DNA of 64,000 nucleotides, taken from assembly GCF_000718785.1 (NCBI RefSeq), contig NZ_JOCA01000019.1, forward strand, positions 62,001 through 126,000, written 5' to 3'. The stretch's first letter is position 1. Each line of letters opens with the position of its first letter. The notes below the pieces were generated by a model. That model was not told the origin of the DNA, ran no database searches, and worked only from the letters and a program-made list of their open reading frames with translations. Positions 25,822 to 34,056 of the stretch are shown here, in pieces. The position numbers were made by a program, and so were the translations under genes. This stretch comes from Streptomyces sp. NRRL WC-3626. GTDB lineage: Bacteria; Actinomycetota; Actinomycetes; Streptomycetales; Streptomycetaceae.

Positions 25822-27232
25822 CCGACGCCCCCGCCGCCTTCGCCGCGTCGCGTACGGCGCCGGCCACGGCGCCCGCGACCTTGTCGTTGAAGACGCTGGG
25901 GATGATGTAGTTCGGGTTGAGCTCGTCCTCGGTCACCACGTCCGCGAGGGCCTGCGCGGCGGCCAGCATCATCTCGGTGTTGACGGTGCGGGACTGGGCG
26001 TCGAGCAGACCGCGGAAGACGCCCGGGAACACCAGCACGTTGTTGATCTGGTTGGGGAAGTCCGAGCGTCCGGTGGCCACAACGGCCGCCGTCTGACGGG
26101 CGATTGCCGGGTCGACCTCGGGGTCGGGGTTCGCGAGCGCGAACACGATCGCGCCCTCGGCCATCGTGGCCACGTCGTCGCCGTCGAGGACGTTCGGGGC
26201 GGAGACGCCGATGAAGACGTCGGCGCCGCGCACGGCCTCCTTGAGGGTGCCGGTGAGGTTCTCCGGGTTGGTGTTGTCGGCGATCCAGCACAGGGCCGAG
26301 CCGGGCGCGGCGTCCACCAGGTCCTCACGGCCGGCGTGCACGACACCGTGGATGTCGGCCACCACGGCGTTCTTCACACCGGCGGCGAGCAGCAGCTTCA
26401 GGATGGCCGTACCGGCCGCGCCGGCGCCGGACATCACGACGCGGATGTTCTCGATGGACTTGCCGGTGACCCGCAGCGCGTTGGTCAGGGAGGCGAGGAC
26501 GACGATCGCGGTGCCGTGCTGGTCGTCGTGGAAGACGGGGATGTCGAGGGCCTCGCGCAGCCGGGCCTCGATCTCGAAGCAGCGCGGCGCGGAGATGTCC
26601 TCCAGGTTGATGCCGGCGAAGCCCGGGGCGATGGCCTTGACGATCTCGACGATCGCGTCGGTGTCCTGGGTGTCCAGGCAGATCGGCCAGGCGTCGATGC
26701 CCGCGAACCGCTTGAACAGGGCGGCCTTGCCCTCCATGACCGGCAGGGCGGCCTTCGGGCCGATGTTGCCGAGGCCCAGCACGGCGGAGCCGTCCGTCAC
26801 AACCGCAACGGAGTTCCGCTTGATGGTGAGGCGGCGGGCGTCCTCGGGGTTCTCGGCGATCGCCATGCACACGCGGGCCACACCGGGCGTGTAGACCATG
26901 GAGAGGTCGTCACGGTTGCGGATGGGGTGCTTCGACGCCATCTCGATCTTGCCGCCGAGGTGCATCAGGAACGTACGGTCGGAGACCTTGCCCAGGATGA
27001 CGCCCTCGACGCCGCGCAGCTGCTCGACGATCTCGTCGGCGTGCGAGGTGGAGGACGCCGCGATGGTGACGTCTATACGGAGCTTCTCGTGGCCGGACGC
27101 GGTGACGTCGAGGCCGGTCACCGAGCCTCCGGAGGACTCCACGGCCGTGGTGAGCTGCGATACGGACGTTCCGCTCGCGGGCACCTCCAGCCGGATCGTC
27201 ATCGAGTAGGAGACGCTGGGCGCCGTTGCCAT
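25814..27232 (-). CDS. NAD(P)-dependent malic enzyme with N-terminal ACT-like domain
   Basis: A 472-residue enzyme that oxidatively decarboxylates malate to pyruvate. Residues 1-85 form an ACT-like regulatory domain (SMTIRLEVPASGTSVSQLTTAVES ... GVEGVILGKVSD). The malic core follows: VYTPGVARVCMAIAENPEDA, the TDGSAVLGLGNIG motif, the metal/substrate DDQHGTAIV motif, and the Rossmann GAGAAGTAILKLL. The ATG start at 27232 is clear. It stands alone, leftward, with a terminator at its stop. Cofactor preference (NAD or NADP) cannot be told safely. Confidence 0.93.
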   Translation of the reverse strand: MATAPSVSYSMTIRLEVPASGTSVSQLTTAVESSGGSVTGLDVTASGHEKLRIDVTIAASSTSHADEIVEQLRGVEGVILGKVSDRTFLMHLGGKIEMASKHPIRNRDDLSMVYTPGVARVCMAIAENPEDARRLTIKRNSVAVVTDGSAVLGLGNIGPKAALPVMEGKAALFKRFAGIDAWPICLDTQDTDAIVEIVKAIAPGFAGINLEDISAPRCFEIEARLREALDIPVFHDDQHGTAIVVLASLTNALRVTGKSIENIRVVMSGAGAAGTAILKLLLAAGVKNAVVADIHGVVHAGREDLVDAAPGSALCWIADNTNPENLTGTLKEAVRGADVFIGVSAPNVLDGDDVATMAEGAIVFALANPDPEVDPAIARQTAAVVATGRSDFPNQINNVLVFPGVFRGLLDAQSRTVNTEMMLAAAQALADVVTEDELNPNYIIPSVFNDKVAGAVAGAVRDAAKAAGASAP

Positions 27233-27404
27233 GGCCGACTTCCTCTGCTTTTACCGTGTCGCTCAATGTGCCGTCCGATCGTCGCACCTACCCCTGGGTA
27301 GGCGGTAGCCGCCGTGGATTGCGGACGTTTTGTTCATCGGCGTGTGCGTGCGACGGAAGCCAGTTTCCACCACGCGGGAGCCGATCGGACAAGAGGAAGA
27401 GCGA

Positions 27405-27442
27405 AGAAAAAGAGACCCACGTCACATTCCGTGACGTGGGTC
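27405..27442 (-). terminator. Rho-independent terminator downstream of the HelD gene
   Basis: Perfect 12-bp stem (27414-27425 with 27431-27442) and a 5-base loop, followed on the minus strand by CTCTTTTTCTTCGC. It ends transcription of the helicase gene about 170 bases past its stop. The rest of the gap 27233-27611 shows no gene; it includes the malic enzyme upstream region. Confidence 0.85.
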
Positions 27443-27611
27443 CCCGTCGTTCATATGACACCGACCCGCCATGCTCGCCTCGCGGCAAGTGGTCGCTCGC
27501 AGCGACTAAGGTTGGGCCCGGGGGCTTGGATCGGGCCGGTGCCACGTCCAGGCTAACAAACGGATCCCGTAAGACCATTCCCCCGGCGCACGTGCTTTTT
27601 CACCGTGCCCT

Positions 27612-29909
27612 TCAGTCCCTCAGCAGATCCGGCACTCCGTCCGGGTCCGGCTCGTCCCGCTCCGCCGAGACCACCGTCAGCTGCTGTGTGGCGCGGGTCA
27701 GGGCGACGTACAGGACCCGCAGGCCGGCCGGGGACTCGTCGGCGATCTCGGCGGGTGACACGACGATCGTGGCGTCGTACTCGAGGCCCTTGGCCTCCAG
27801 GCTGCCGAGCGCCATCACCCGGTCGCCGAGCCCGTCGAGCCAGCGCCGGGCCTCCTCGCGGCGCTGCATGGCGACGACCACGCCGACGGTGCCGTCCACG
27901 CGCTCCAGCAGCCGGGCCGCCTCCGCGCGCACGGTCTCGCCCAGCGGGCCGGCCGCGACGGCGAAGCGCGGTTCGACGCCCGTGGAGCGCACCGCCTTCG
28001 GCGACACGGACCCCGGCATGGCGAGGGCGAGGACCTTCGACGCCAGTTCGGCGATCTCCGCGGGGTTGCGGTAGTTCACGGTGAGCTCGAAGCGGCGGCG
28101 CGGGCGGCTGCCGAGGGCCTCGTCGCGGGCCTGGGCGGCCTCGTCGGGGTCGGACCAGGAGGACTGGGCCGGGTCGCCGACGACCGTCCAGGTGGCGTGC
28201 CGGCCGCGGCGGCCGACCATGCGCCACTGCATCGGGGTGAGGTCCTGCGCCTCGTCGACGATGACGTGCGCGTACTCGACGCGTTCCTGGGCGAGCCGCT
28301 CGGCGCGCTCGCGCTGGGTCTCCTCGCGCACCGGCATCAGCTCCTCCAGCCCGGTGAGCTGGTCCAGCGGGTCGAGGTCGCGCTTCCTGCGGGGGCGGGC
28401 GGGGGCGCCGACGATCGCCTGGAGCTCGTCGAGCATGGCGATGTCGTGCACGGAGCGGCCGCCGCGTTTCAGCGCCCGGGCGACCTTGCGGACCTCGCCC
28501 GGGTTGAGGATCCGCCGGGCCCAGCGGCCGAGGCGCCGCTCGTCGGCCATGGCGTCCAGCACGGCGGCCGGGGTGAGCTCGGGCCACCAGGCGTCGAGGA
28601 AGGCGATGAAGTCGTCCTCGGTGGTGATGTCCTCGTCGAAGGAGGCGCGCAGTTCGGCGGCGAGCTCCGGGTCGGTGTGCCGGTTCCCGGCGCCGGAGCG
28701 CTGCCACAGGGCGTCGAGGAGCAGCTTGCGGGCGCGCGGGCGCAGCAGGTTGACGGGGGCGGTGCCGCCGAGGGCGGTACGGCGGATGTCCGCCAGCTCA
28801 CCGGCCTCCAGCTCCAGCCGCCGGCCGAAGGCGACGACACGCAGCCGCTGCGGCGAGTCGTGCGGCTCGAGCGCTCCGCGCGCGGCCTTCCGCAGCACCT
28901 TCAGCATGCGGTACGAGCCCTTGGCACGGGCCACCGACGGGGAGTCGTACAGGGTGGCCTCGGCGCCGTCGACCAGCGAGCCGATGGCGCGGATGGCGAC
29001 CTGGCCCTCCTCGCCGAGGGAGGGCAGCACGCCCTCGGTGTAGGCGACGAGGAGCGGGGTGGGCGAGACGATGAGGATGCCGCCCGCGTACCGGCGGCGG
29101 TCCTGGTAGAGGAGGTAGGCGGCGCGGTGCAGGGCGACGGCGGTCTTGCCGGTGCCGGGGCCGCCCTCGACGTAGGTCACGGAGGCGGCGGGGGCGCGGA
29201 TCACCAGGTCCTGCTCGGCCTGGATGGACGCGACGATGTCCCGCATGGTGTGCGTACGGGCCTGGCCCAGCGCGGCCATCAGGGCGCCGTCGCCGATCAC
29301 GGGCAGCTCGCGGCCGTCGAGGGACGCGGTCAGCTCGGGGCGCATCAGGTCGTCCTCGACGCTCTGGACGCGGCGGCCCTTGGAGCGGATGACCCGGCGG
29401 CGCACGACCCGGCCGGGGTCGACGGGGGTGGAGCGGTAGAACGGCGCGGCGGCCGGCGCCCGCCAGTCGATGACCAGCGGGGCGTAGTCCTCGTCCAGGA
29501 CGCCGATCCGGCCGATGTGCAGGGTCTCGGCGATGTCCGCGGTGTTGTCGGGCCGTACGGCGCCCTCGGCGGGCTCCACGGCGGTGTACGCGCCGTCGGG
29601 GCCCTTCCTGCCGTCCTTGCCGGGCAGCAGGTCGATCCGGCCGAAGAGGAAGTCCTCGTACTCGTTGTTCAGCCGGTTGAGGTGGATGCCGGCCCGGAAG
29701 ACCTGGGCGTCCCGCTCGGCGAGCGCGCCGGGCGTGCCGACATGGCCGCGCCGGGCGGCGTCGCGCATGAGGAACTCGGCCTCGTGGATCTTCTCCTCGA
29801 GGCGCCGGTACACCCGGTCGAGGTGTTCCTGTTCGACTCGGATCTCCCGGTCGCGAACGGAGTCGTGAACCGGATCGACCGCGGTTCCCTGTTGAGCCTG
29901 AGCGGCCAC
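27612..29909 (-). CDS. HelD-type UvrD-like ATPase (RNA polymerase-associated helicase family)
   Basis: A 765-residue superfamily 1 ATPase. An N-terminal coiled-coil (about residues 20-90) is followed by the HelD-typical segment IGVLDEDYAPLVIDWRAPAAAPFYR and MRDIVASIQAEQD. Next come Walker A EGGPGTGKTA (about 248-257), motif II VDEAQDLTPMQW, motif III VGDPAQSSW, and a C-terminal motif VI VALTRATQQL. Actinobacterial HelD proteins remove or recycle RNA polymerase and some confer rifampicin tolerance. This gene could be such a factor but could also be a plain DNA helicase. The start is GTG at 29909 with AAGGGGG upstream. Confidence 0.85.
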   Translation of the reverse strand: MAAQAQQGTAVDPVHDSVRDREIRVEQEHLDRVYRRLEEKIHEAEFLMRDAARRGHVGTPGALAERDAQVFRAGIHLNRLNNEYEDFLFGRIDLLPGKDGRKGPDGAYTAVEPAEGAVRPDNTADIAETLHIGRIGVLDEDYAPLVIDWRAPAAAPFYRSTPVDPGRVVRRRVIRSKGRRVQSVEDDLMRPELTASLDGRELPVIGDGALMAALGQARTHTMRDIVASIQAEQDLVIRAPAASVTYVEGGPGTGKTAVALHRAAYLLYQDRRRYAGGILIVSPTPLLVAYTEGVLPSLGEEGQVAIRAIGSLVDGAEATLYDSPSVARAKGSYRMLKVLRKAARGALEPHDSPQRLRVVAFGRRLELEAGELADIRRTALGGTAPVNLLRPRARKLLLDALWQRSGAGNRHTDPELAAELRASFDEDITTEDDFIAFLDAWWPELTPAAVLDAMADERRLGRWARRILNPGEVRKVARALKRGGRSVHDIAMLDELQAIVGAPARPRRKRDLDPLDQLTGLEELMPVREETQRERAERLAQERVEYAHVIVDEAQDLTPMQWRMVGRRGRHATWTVVGDPAQSSWSDPDEAAQARDEALGSRPRRRFELTVNYRNPAEIAELASKVLALAMPGSVSPKAVRSTGVEPRFAVAAGPLGETVRAEAARLLERVDGTVGVVVAMQRREEARRWLDGLGDRVMALGSLEAKGLEYDATIVVSPAEIADESPAGLRVLYVALTRATQQLTVVSAERDEPDPDGVPDLLRD

Positions 29910-29978
29910 CGGGCCCCCTTCTGACGTGCTGGGCAGCCGTCAACCGTACGCGAAGGGGAGGCCTGTCGGCTACGGGCC

Positions 29979-30024
29979 CACCGGTGAGCGGGGCCCGGCA
30001 CGCACCGGACCCCGCTCACCGGTG
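29979..30024 (-). terminator. Terminator of the sigma/anti-sigma operon
   Basis: Perfect 15-bp stem CACCGGTGAGCGGGG (29979-29993) / CCCCGCTCACCGGTG (30010-30024) with a 16-base loop. It lies 37 bases past the anti-sigma stop and upstream of the helD gene. Confidence 0.75.
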
Positions 30025-30060
30025 CCGGTCGGAGCGGGGCGACGTCCTGCGGGCCGGCCC

Positions 30061-30891
30061 CTACGCGTCGATCTCGACCAGCAGCTCGCCGTCGAAGGTC
30101 ATCACCTGGAAGTGGTCGATCTCGTTCGGCTGGAAGGCCGCGCCGCCCTGTACGTACAGCGGCTGCTTGGCCTTGTCGGACTTGGCCTCCGGGATGCCGT
30201 AGCCCTCGCCGGGGACCGACCAGGAGGTGATGGTCTCCCGCTCGCCGTTCTTGCCGACGGCGACGAGGGAGCACTTCTGCTCGCCCTTGACGTTCTTCAG
30301 CTCGAGGGTGGTGCCGGTGCCCCAGAGCTTCTTCTCCATCGCCACGGTCGCGGTCACCTGGGTGGCCGGGTCCGTCGCCATGATCTTCTCGGTGCTCTTG
30401 TCGAAGGCGTCCTTCGCCGGGTTGGCGGCCAGCGTACGGTTGGTACCGCTCCCACCTCCGCCCTCGTCGCTCCCGCCGCTGGCCGCGACGGCGACGAACG
30501 GGCCGCTGATGATCAGCGCGCCGGCGGCGGCCACCATGTAGAAGTTGCGGCGGCGCTTGCGCGCGCGGCGCTCGGCCACCTCGTCGACCAGCTTCTCCAC
30601 CACGCGCGGGGCGGGCCTGGCGGACAGCGACTCGCCCAGCGCGGGCGTCCCGGTGCCGGGCAGGTCCGCGAGCGCGGCCAGCATCGGCTCCATCCCGGCG
30701 AGCTCGTCGAGCTGCTGGGCGCACCACTCGCAGGTCGCGAGGTGGGCCTCGAAAGCGGTTGCTTCGGCGTCGTCGAGGATGCCGAGGGCGTAGGCGCCGA
30801 CGGTCTCGTGTTCGTTCGGCACCGGTGATCCCTGCATGGGACCAGTCATACCCGTACCGCCCTCTCCGTATCCCCCGTAGACCTTCGTCAC
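30061..30891 (-). CDS. rsuA: Membrane-bound zinc-finger anti-sigma factor (RsuA-like)
   Basis: A 276-residue anti-sigma factor. The cytoplasmic N-terminal zinc-binding ASD motif is HLATCEWCAQQL (HxxxCxxC), which would clamp the sigma factor. One membrane helix follows at about residues 117-137 (FYMVAAAGALIISGPFVAVAA), then an extracytoplasmic domain of 130 residues related to anti-sigma-K C-terminal domains. The GTG start overlaps the sigma stop as GTGA, coupling the two in equal amounts. The name rests on remembered synteny with the S. coelicolor sigU locus. Confidence 0.85.
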   Translation of the reverse strand: MTKVYGGYGEGGTGMTGPMQGSPVPNEHETVGAYALGILDDAEATAFEAHLATCEWCAQQLDELAGMEPMLAALADLPGTGTPALGESLSARPAPRVVEKLVDEVAERRARKRRRNFYMVAAAGALIISGPFVAVAASGGSDEGGGGSGTNRTLAANPAKDAFDKSTEKIMATDPATQVTATVAMEKKLWGTGTTLELKNVKGEQKCSLVAVGKNGERETITSWSVPGEGYGIPEAKSDKAKQPLYVQGGAAFQPNEIDHFQVMTFDGELLVEIDA

Positions 30892-31448
30892 GCCGTCACC
30901 CCCCGCTCCTCCAGTGCCAGCTTCATCGAACGCAGGGCGTAGAACACCCGGGAGCGGACGGTGCCGCTGGGTATGCCGAGTGTCTGGGCCGCCTCATTGA
31001 CGGTACGTCCCTTGAAGTACGTCTCGACGAGTACCTCCCGGTGCGCCGGGGTCAGGTCGTCGAGTGCGTCAGACAGCGTCATCAGCCACAGCGCCTTGTC
31101 GATCTCGTCCTCCGCGGGGATGACCTCCAGCGGCGACGGATCGACCTCCTGCGGCCGGGCCTGCCGGCTGCGGTGGCCGTCGATGACGATGCGCCGGGCG
31201 ACCGTCACCAGCCAGGGGCGTACCGAACCGGTCGCCCGATTGAGCTGACCGGCGTTCTTCCAGGCACGGATGAGCGTTTCCTGAACAACGTCCTCGGCGC
31301 GCTGCCGGTCCCCGGCGACCAGCCTGAGGACATAGGCGAGCAAAGGTCCGGCGTGCTCCCGGTACAGGGCACGCATCAACTCCTCGTCAGGTTCCTTGGG
31401 CTGTGAGGACATGCGATGTCGGGCCCTCGCTCCACGTTCATTGGCCAC
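30888..31448 (-). CDS. sigU: ECF-subfamily RNA polymerase sigma factor (SigU-like)
   Basis: A 186-residue sigma factor. Region 2 includes AGPLLAYVLRLVAGDRQRAEDVVQETLIRAWKN for -10 recognition. Region 4 is LTPAHREVLVETYFKGRTVNEAAQTLGIPSGTVRSRVFYALRSM, with the helix-turn-helix for -35 recognition. I chose GTG at 31448 (MANERGARARHRM) because AAGGA lies 7 bases upstream; ATG at 31412 is the alternative and would give 174 residues. It is cotranscribed with its anti-sigma factor. Stimulus and regulon cannot be inferred. Confidence 0.9.
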   Translation of the reverse strand: MANERGARARHRMSSQPKEPDEELMRALYREHAGPLLAYVLRLVAGDRQRAEDVVQETLIRAWKNAGQLNRATGSVRPWLVTVARRIVIDGHRSRQARPQEVDPSPLEVIPAEDEIDKALWLMTLSDALDDLTPAHREVLVETYFKGRTVNEAAQTLGIPSGTVRSRVFYALRSMKLALEERGVTA

Positions 31449-31750
31449 GGCCGCATCCTTGCGCACGCCCACCTCCGGTGTCCGGGGGATCCCCCAGTCG
31501 GTCGCTCGACAACCGGTACGGAAGCGGGGTGTTGGGTGTTCAAAGCGAGGTGACAGTTTTCTGTGGGGTGACATGACGACCGGGACATGAACCCACAATT
31601 CCACCGTTGCTTCTTTACATTTCCGACACATCGACGCCCCTGTGACGGTGATCACAGCGCGATCGGGCCGAACTTCCGTGTAACCGAGATCACTTCGGCG
31701 ATTTCTCGTGGGCGGCGTACAGAAGCCGCATACGGGGCAGTGGAGTTCGT
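31449..31750. other. Gene-free stretch upstream of sigU
   Basis: No coding region or strong hairpin seen in about 300 bases between the sigma gene start and the CGNR gene end. It is less GC-rich than its surroundings around 31590-31640. It must hold the sigU promoter, which I could not pin down. Confidence 0.5.
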
Positions 31751-32335
31751 CTACGCGCGTGCGAGTGCCGCGCGCCTGCGGTGACGGGCCACGCGCTCCC
31801 GGTTGCCGCAGACCTCGCTGGAGCACCAGCGGCGCCTGCGCCCGCGGGAGGTGTCGACGTACACGATCGGGCAGTTGTCGCCCTCGCACTGGCGCAGGCT
31901 CGCCCGCGCGACGGGATCGGTCAGCAGGTCGACGGCGTCCCGCGCGACGGCCGCGAGCAGCGCGGCCCGGCCGGGCGGGCCGTCGAGCCGGCGTACCAGG
32001 ACCCCGTCCTCGCCGGGTACCGCGCGGGGCACCGGCGGTGCGGCGCGGGCGAGTTCGTTGACGCGCGCGAGCGGGCGGTCGTACGACGCCGGCCTTCCGC
32101 GCACCAACGGGGCGAGCTGTCCGCGCAGTTCGCGGAAGGCCGCCGGCCAGGAGGCGTCGACGTGGGCCAGCGGGGTGTCCGCCGGGACGAGTCCGCAGCC
32201 CGCGATCCAGACGCGCAGCACCTCCGCGGAGCCGAGCCGTTCCACGGGATGGGAGGTCGCGAGCAGATCCAGGCAGATCCGCCCGGTGTCGAACCGCAGC
32301 TCGTAGGAGCCCGCCGTGACCGTACCCAGTGCCAT
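31751..32335 (-). CDS. CGNR zinc-finger protein (putative transcription factor)
   Basis: A 194-residue protein of the ABATE/CGNR family. The N-terminal domain (LRFDTGRICLDLLAT ... ) is the ABATE stress-associated domain. The C-terminal zinc finger has CEGDNCPIVYVDTSR followed by WCSSEVCGNRERVARHRRR. This places four Cys ligands and the CGNR signature before a basic helix thought to bind DNA. ATG at 32335 is chosen, the first Met before the conserved domain. It stands alone and its targets are unknown. Confidence 0.9.
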   Translation of the reverse strand: MALGTVTAGSYELRFDTGRICLDLLATSHPVERLGSAEVLRVWIAGCGLVPADTPLAHVDASWPAAFRELRGQLAPLVRGRPASYDRPLARVNELARAAPPVPRAVPGEDGVLVRRLDGPPGRAALLAAVARDAVDLLTDPVARASLRQCEGDNCPIVYVDTSRGRRRRWCSSEVCGNRERVARHRRRAALARA

Positions 32336-32474
32336 GTTCCTGCCACCGCCTAGGTTGGCCCCGCGCCCGGGGCCGGTGAGCGATCCGGGAAACCGTTCCC
32401 TCCCACAGTGCCTGCCCGTTCCGGCCGCCGTAACCCCTCCGGCCCGTGAGTGGACGTCCACGGGCCGGGAACGC

Positions 32475-33629
32475 TCACCCGTCCGCGTACTTCGACTCCG
32501 CCGACGGGTCCAGGGCGAGGCGGTAGCCGCGTTTGACGACCGTCTGGATCAGTTTCGGGGTGCCCAGGGCGGAGCGCAGCCGGGCCATGGCGGTCTCCAC
32601 CGCGTGTTCGTCGCGGCCCGCGCCCGGAAGGACGCGCAGCAGCTCCGCGCGGGAGACGACCCAGCCGGGCCGCCGCGACAGCGCCCGCAGCAGCGACATC
32701 CCGGCGGGCGGTACGGGTTTGAGCGCGCCGTCCACCAGGACCGCGTGCCCCCGGATCTCCACCCGGTGCCCGGCGACGGGAAACGCGCGGGCCCGCGCGG
32801 GCAGTTCCCGGCACAGCACCTGCACCAGCGGGCCGAGCCGGAACCGCTCGGGCTGCACCGTGTCGATGCCGCGGGACTGCAGCGGCAGGGCGGTGACCGG
32901 TCCGACGCAGGCGGACAGCACGTCGTGGCCGAGCGCGGCGAGCAGTCCGTCGAGCAGTCCGCGTTCCTCCGCGCGGGACAGCAGGGACGCGGCGGCGGGC
33001 GCGCTGGTGAACGTGACGGCGTCCAGGGTGCGGGCGACGGCCGCGTCGATCAGACGGTCGACCGGGCCGAGGTCCTCCGGCGGCAGCCACCGGTACACCG
33101 GCACCCCCACCACCTCCGCGCCCGCGTCCCTGAGCGCCTCCACGAACCCGGGCAGCGGTTCCCCGTGCAGCTGTACGGCGATCCGCAGCCCGTCGACGCC
33201 CTCCTCGAGGAGCCGGTCGAGCACCTCGGCCAGCGACTCCGACGCCGGCGACCACTCCTCGGTCAGCCCGGCGGCCCGGATCGCGCCCTTCACCTTGGGC
33301 CCGCGCGCCAGGATCCGCACCCCGCGCAGCCGCGCCAGCAGATCCTCGCCGAGCCCCCAGCCGTCGGCGGCCTCCACCCAGCCCCGGAACCCGATGGCGG
33401 TGGTGGCGACCGCGATGTCCGGGGCCTGCCCGATGAGGTCCTTGGTGGCGGCCAGCAGTTCGCTGTCGTCGGCGAGCGGCACGATCCGCAGGGCAGGGGC
33501 GTGCAGCACGGCGGCTCCGCGCCGCTCAAGCAGCGCGCCCAGCTCGTCGGCCCGGCGCGCGGCGGTCACGCCCACGGTGAACCCGGCGAGGGGTCCGTGG
33601 TCGGATGGCTGCTCTTGTTCGTCGTACAT
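32475..33629 (-). CDS. nnaR: HemD-like/winged-helix regulator of nitrate and nitrite assimilation (NnaR-like)
   Basis: A 384-residue fusion. Residues 15-260 follow the uroporphyrinogen-III synthase (HemD) fold (LAGFTVGVTAARRADELGALLERRGA ... TFTSAPAA). Residues about 280-375 are an OmpR/PhoB-type winged helix ending TPKLIQTVVKRGYRLAL. S. coelicolor NnaR, with the same architecture, activates nitrite reductase genes together with GlnR. The HemD part there is thought to be regulatory rather than enzymatic. Here narK lies upstream on the same strand, but a mobile element now separates the two. Confidence 0.88.
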   Translation of the reverse strand: MYDEQEQPSDHGPLAGFTVGVTAARRADELGALLERRGAAVLHAPALRIVPLADDSELLAATKDLIGQAPDIAVATTAIGFRGWVEAADGWGLGEDLLARLRGVRILARGPKVKGAIRAAGLTEEWSPASESLAEVLDRLLEEGVDGLRIAVQLHGEPLPGFVEALRDAGAEVVGVPVYRWLPPEDLGPVDRLIDAAVARTLDAVTFTSAPAAASLLSRAEERGLLDGLLAALGHDVLSACVGPVTALPLQSRGIDTVQPERFRLGPLVQVLCRELPARARAFPVAGHRVEIRGHAVLVDGALKPVPPAGMSLLRALSRRPGWVVSRAELLRVLPGAGRDEHAVETAMARLRSALGTPKLIQTVVKRGYRLALDPSAESKYADG

Positions 33630-33781
33630 GGCTCTCTCGTCCCGGATCGAGTCGGTGTACTGCAGGGGGTGCGTGAGGTCGCGGCTCCGCCGTCACGCCG
33701 ATCGAGCCTGTCAACGCTCCATGACAGGCTCGGTTCGGCTTCATGTCACCAGTGTTACGTCACCGGGTTCCTCCGAGGATG

Positions 33782-33801
33782 CCCCGGCCTTCAGGCCGGG
33801 G
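33782..33801. repeat. Left-end hairpin of the TnpB element
   Basis: 9-bp perfect stem with loop TC, near-identical to the right-end hairpin at 35289. It probably marks the left boundary, or a related subterminal structure. Confidence 0.55.
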
Positions 33802-33836
33802 AGGAATCGGACCCCTGCGGAGCAGGGCAGGAATAG

Positions 33837-33861
33837 CCGAATCGCCGTCAGGGCGATTCGG
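33837..33861 (-). terminator. Hairpin at the end of the RHH gene
   Basis: Perfect 10-bp stem CCGAATCGCC (33837-33846) / GGCGATTCGG (33852-33861) with loop GTCAG. It overlaps the last codons and stop of the RHH gene and is a likely terminator for it. Confidence 0.6.
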
Positions 33862-34006
33862 CGTCTGCCACGGCGGCGTCGCGCTCGACCTCCAGCCGGT
33901 AGACGATCTCGGAGTTGAGGGATCTGCGGGCGGACCTGGCCTGAGTGACCAGCCACGCGTGCAGGTCTGCGGGCAGACGGAGGGTGATGCGCTTCTCTTC
34001 ATCCAT
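33848..34006 (-). CDS. Arc-type ribbon-helix-helix DNA-binding protein on the TnpB element
   Basis: A 52-residue protein. The ribbon KRITLRLPADLHAWLVTQA is followed by helix B (SARRSLNSEIVYRLEVERDA), close to the Arc/MetJ pattern in which the N-terminal strand contacts DNA. ATG at 34006 is chosen as the first Met before the strand. It is divergent from tnpB across 50 bases that hold three phased AGTGG repeats, so it probably represses tnpB and itself. It could be an element-borne regulator or a remnant host gene. Function is inferred from fold pattern and arrangement. Confidence 0.75.
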   Translation of the reverse strand: MDEEKRITLRLPADLHAWLVTQARSARRSLNSEIVYRLEVERDAAVADAESP

Positions 34007-34017
34007 GACCCCAGGGT

Positions 34018-34044
34018 AGTGGGCCTCGAGTGGCTGACCAGTGG
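34018..34044. promoter_or_regulatory. Three 11-bp-phased AGTGG repeats in the RHH/tnpB divergent promoter
   Basis: AGTGG occurs at 34018, 34029 and 34040, an exact 11-base spacing of about one helical turn. Ribbon-helix-helix repressors bind such short direct repeats cooperatively. TAGAGT at 34045-34050 could be a -10 element for tnpB. Confidence 0.5.
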
Positions 34045-34056
34045 TAGAGTGACACC

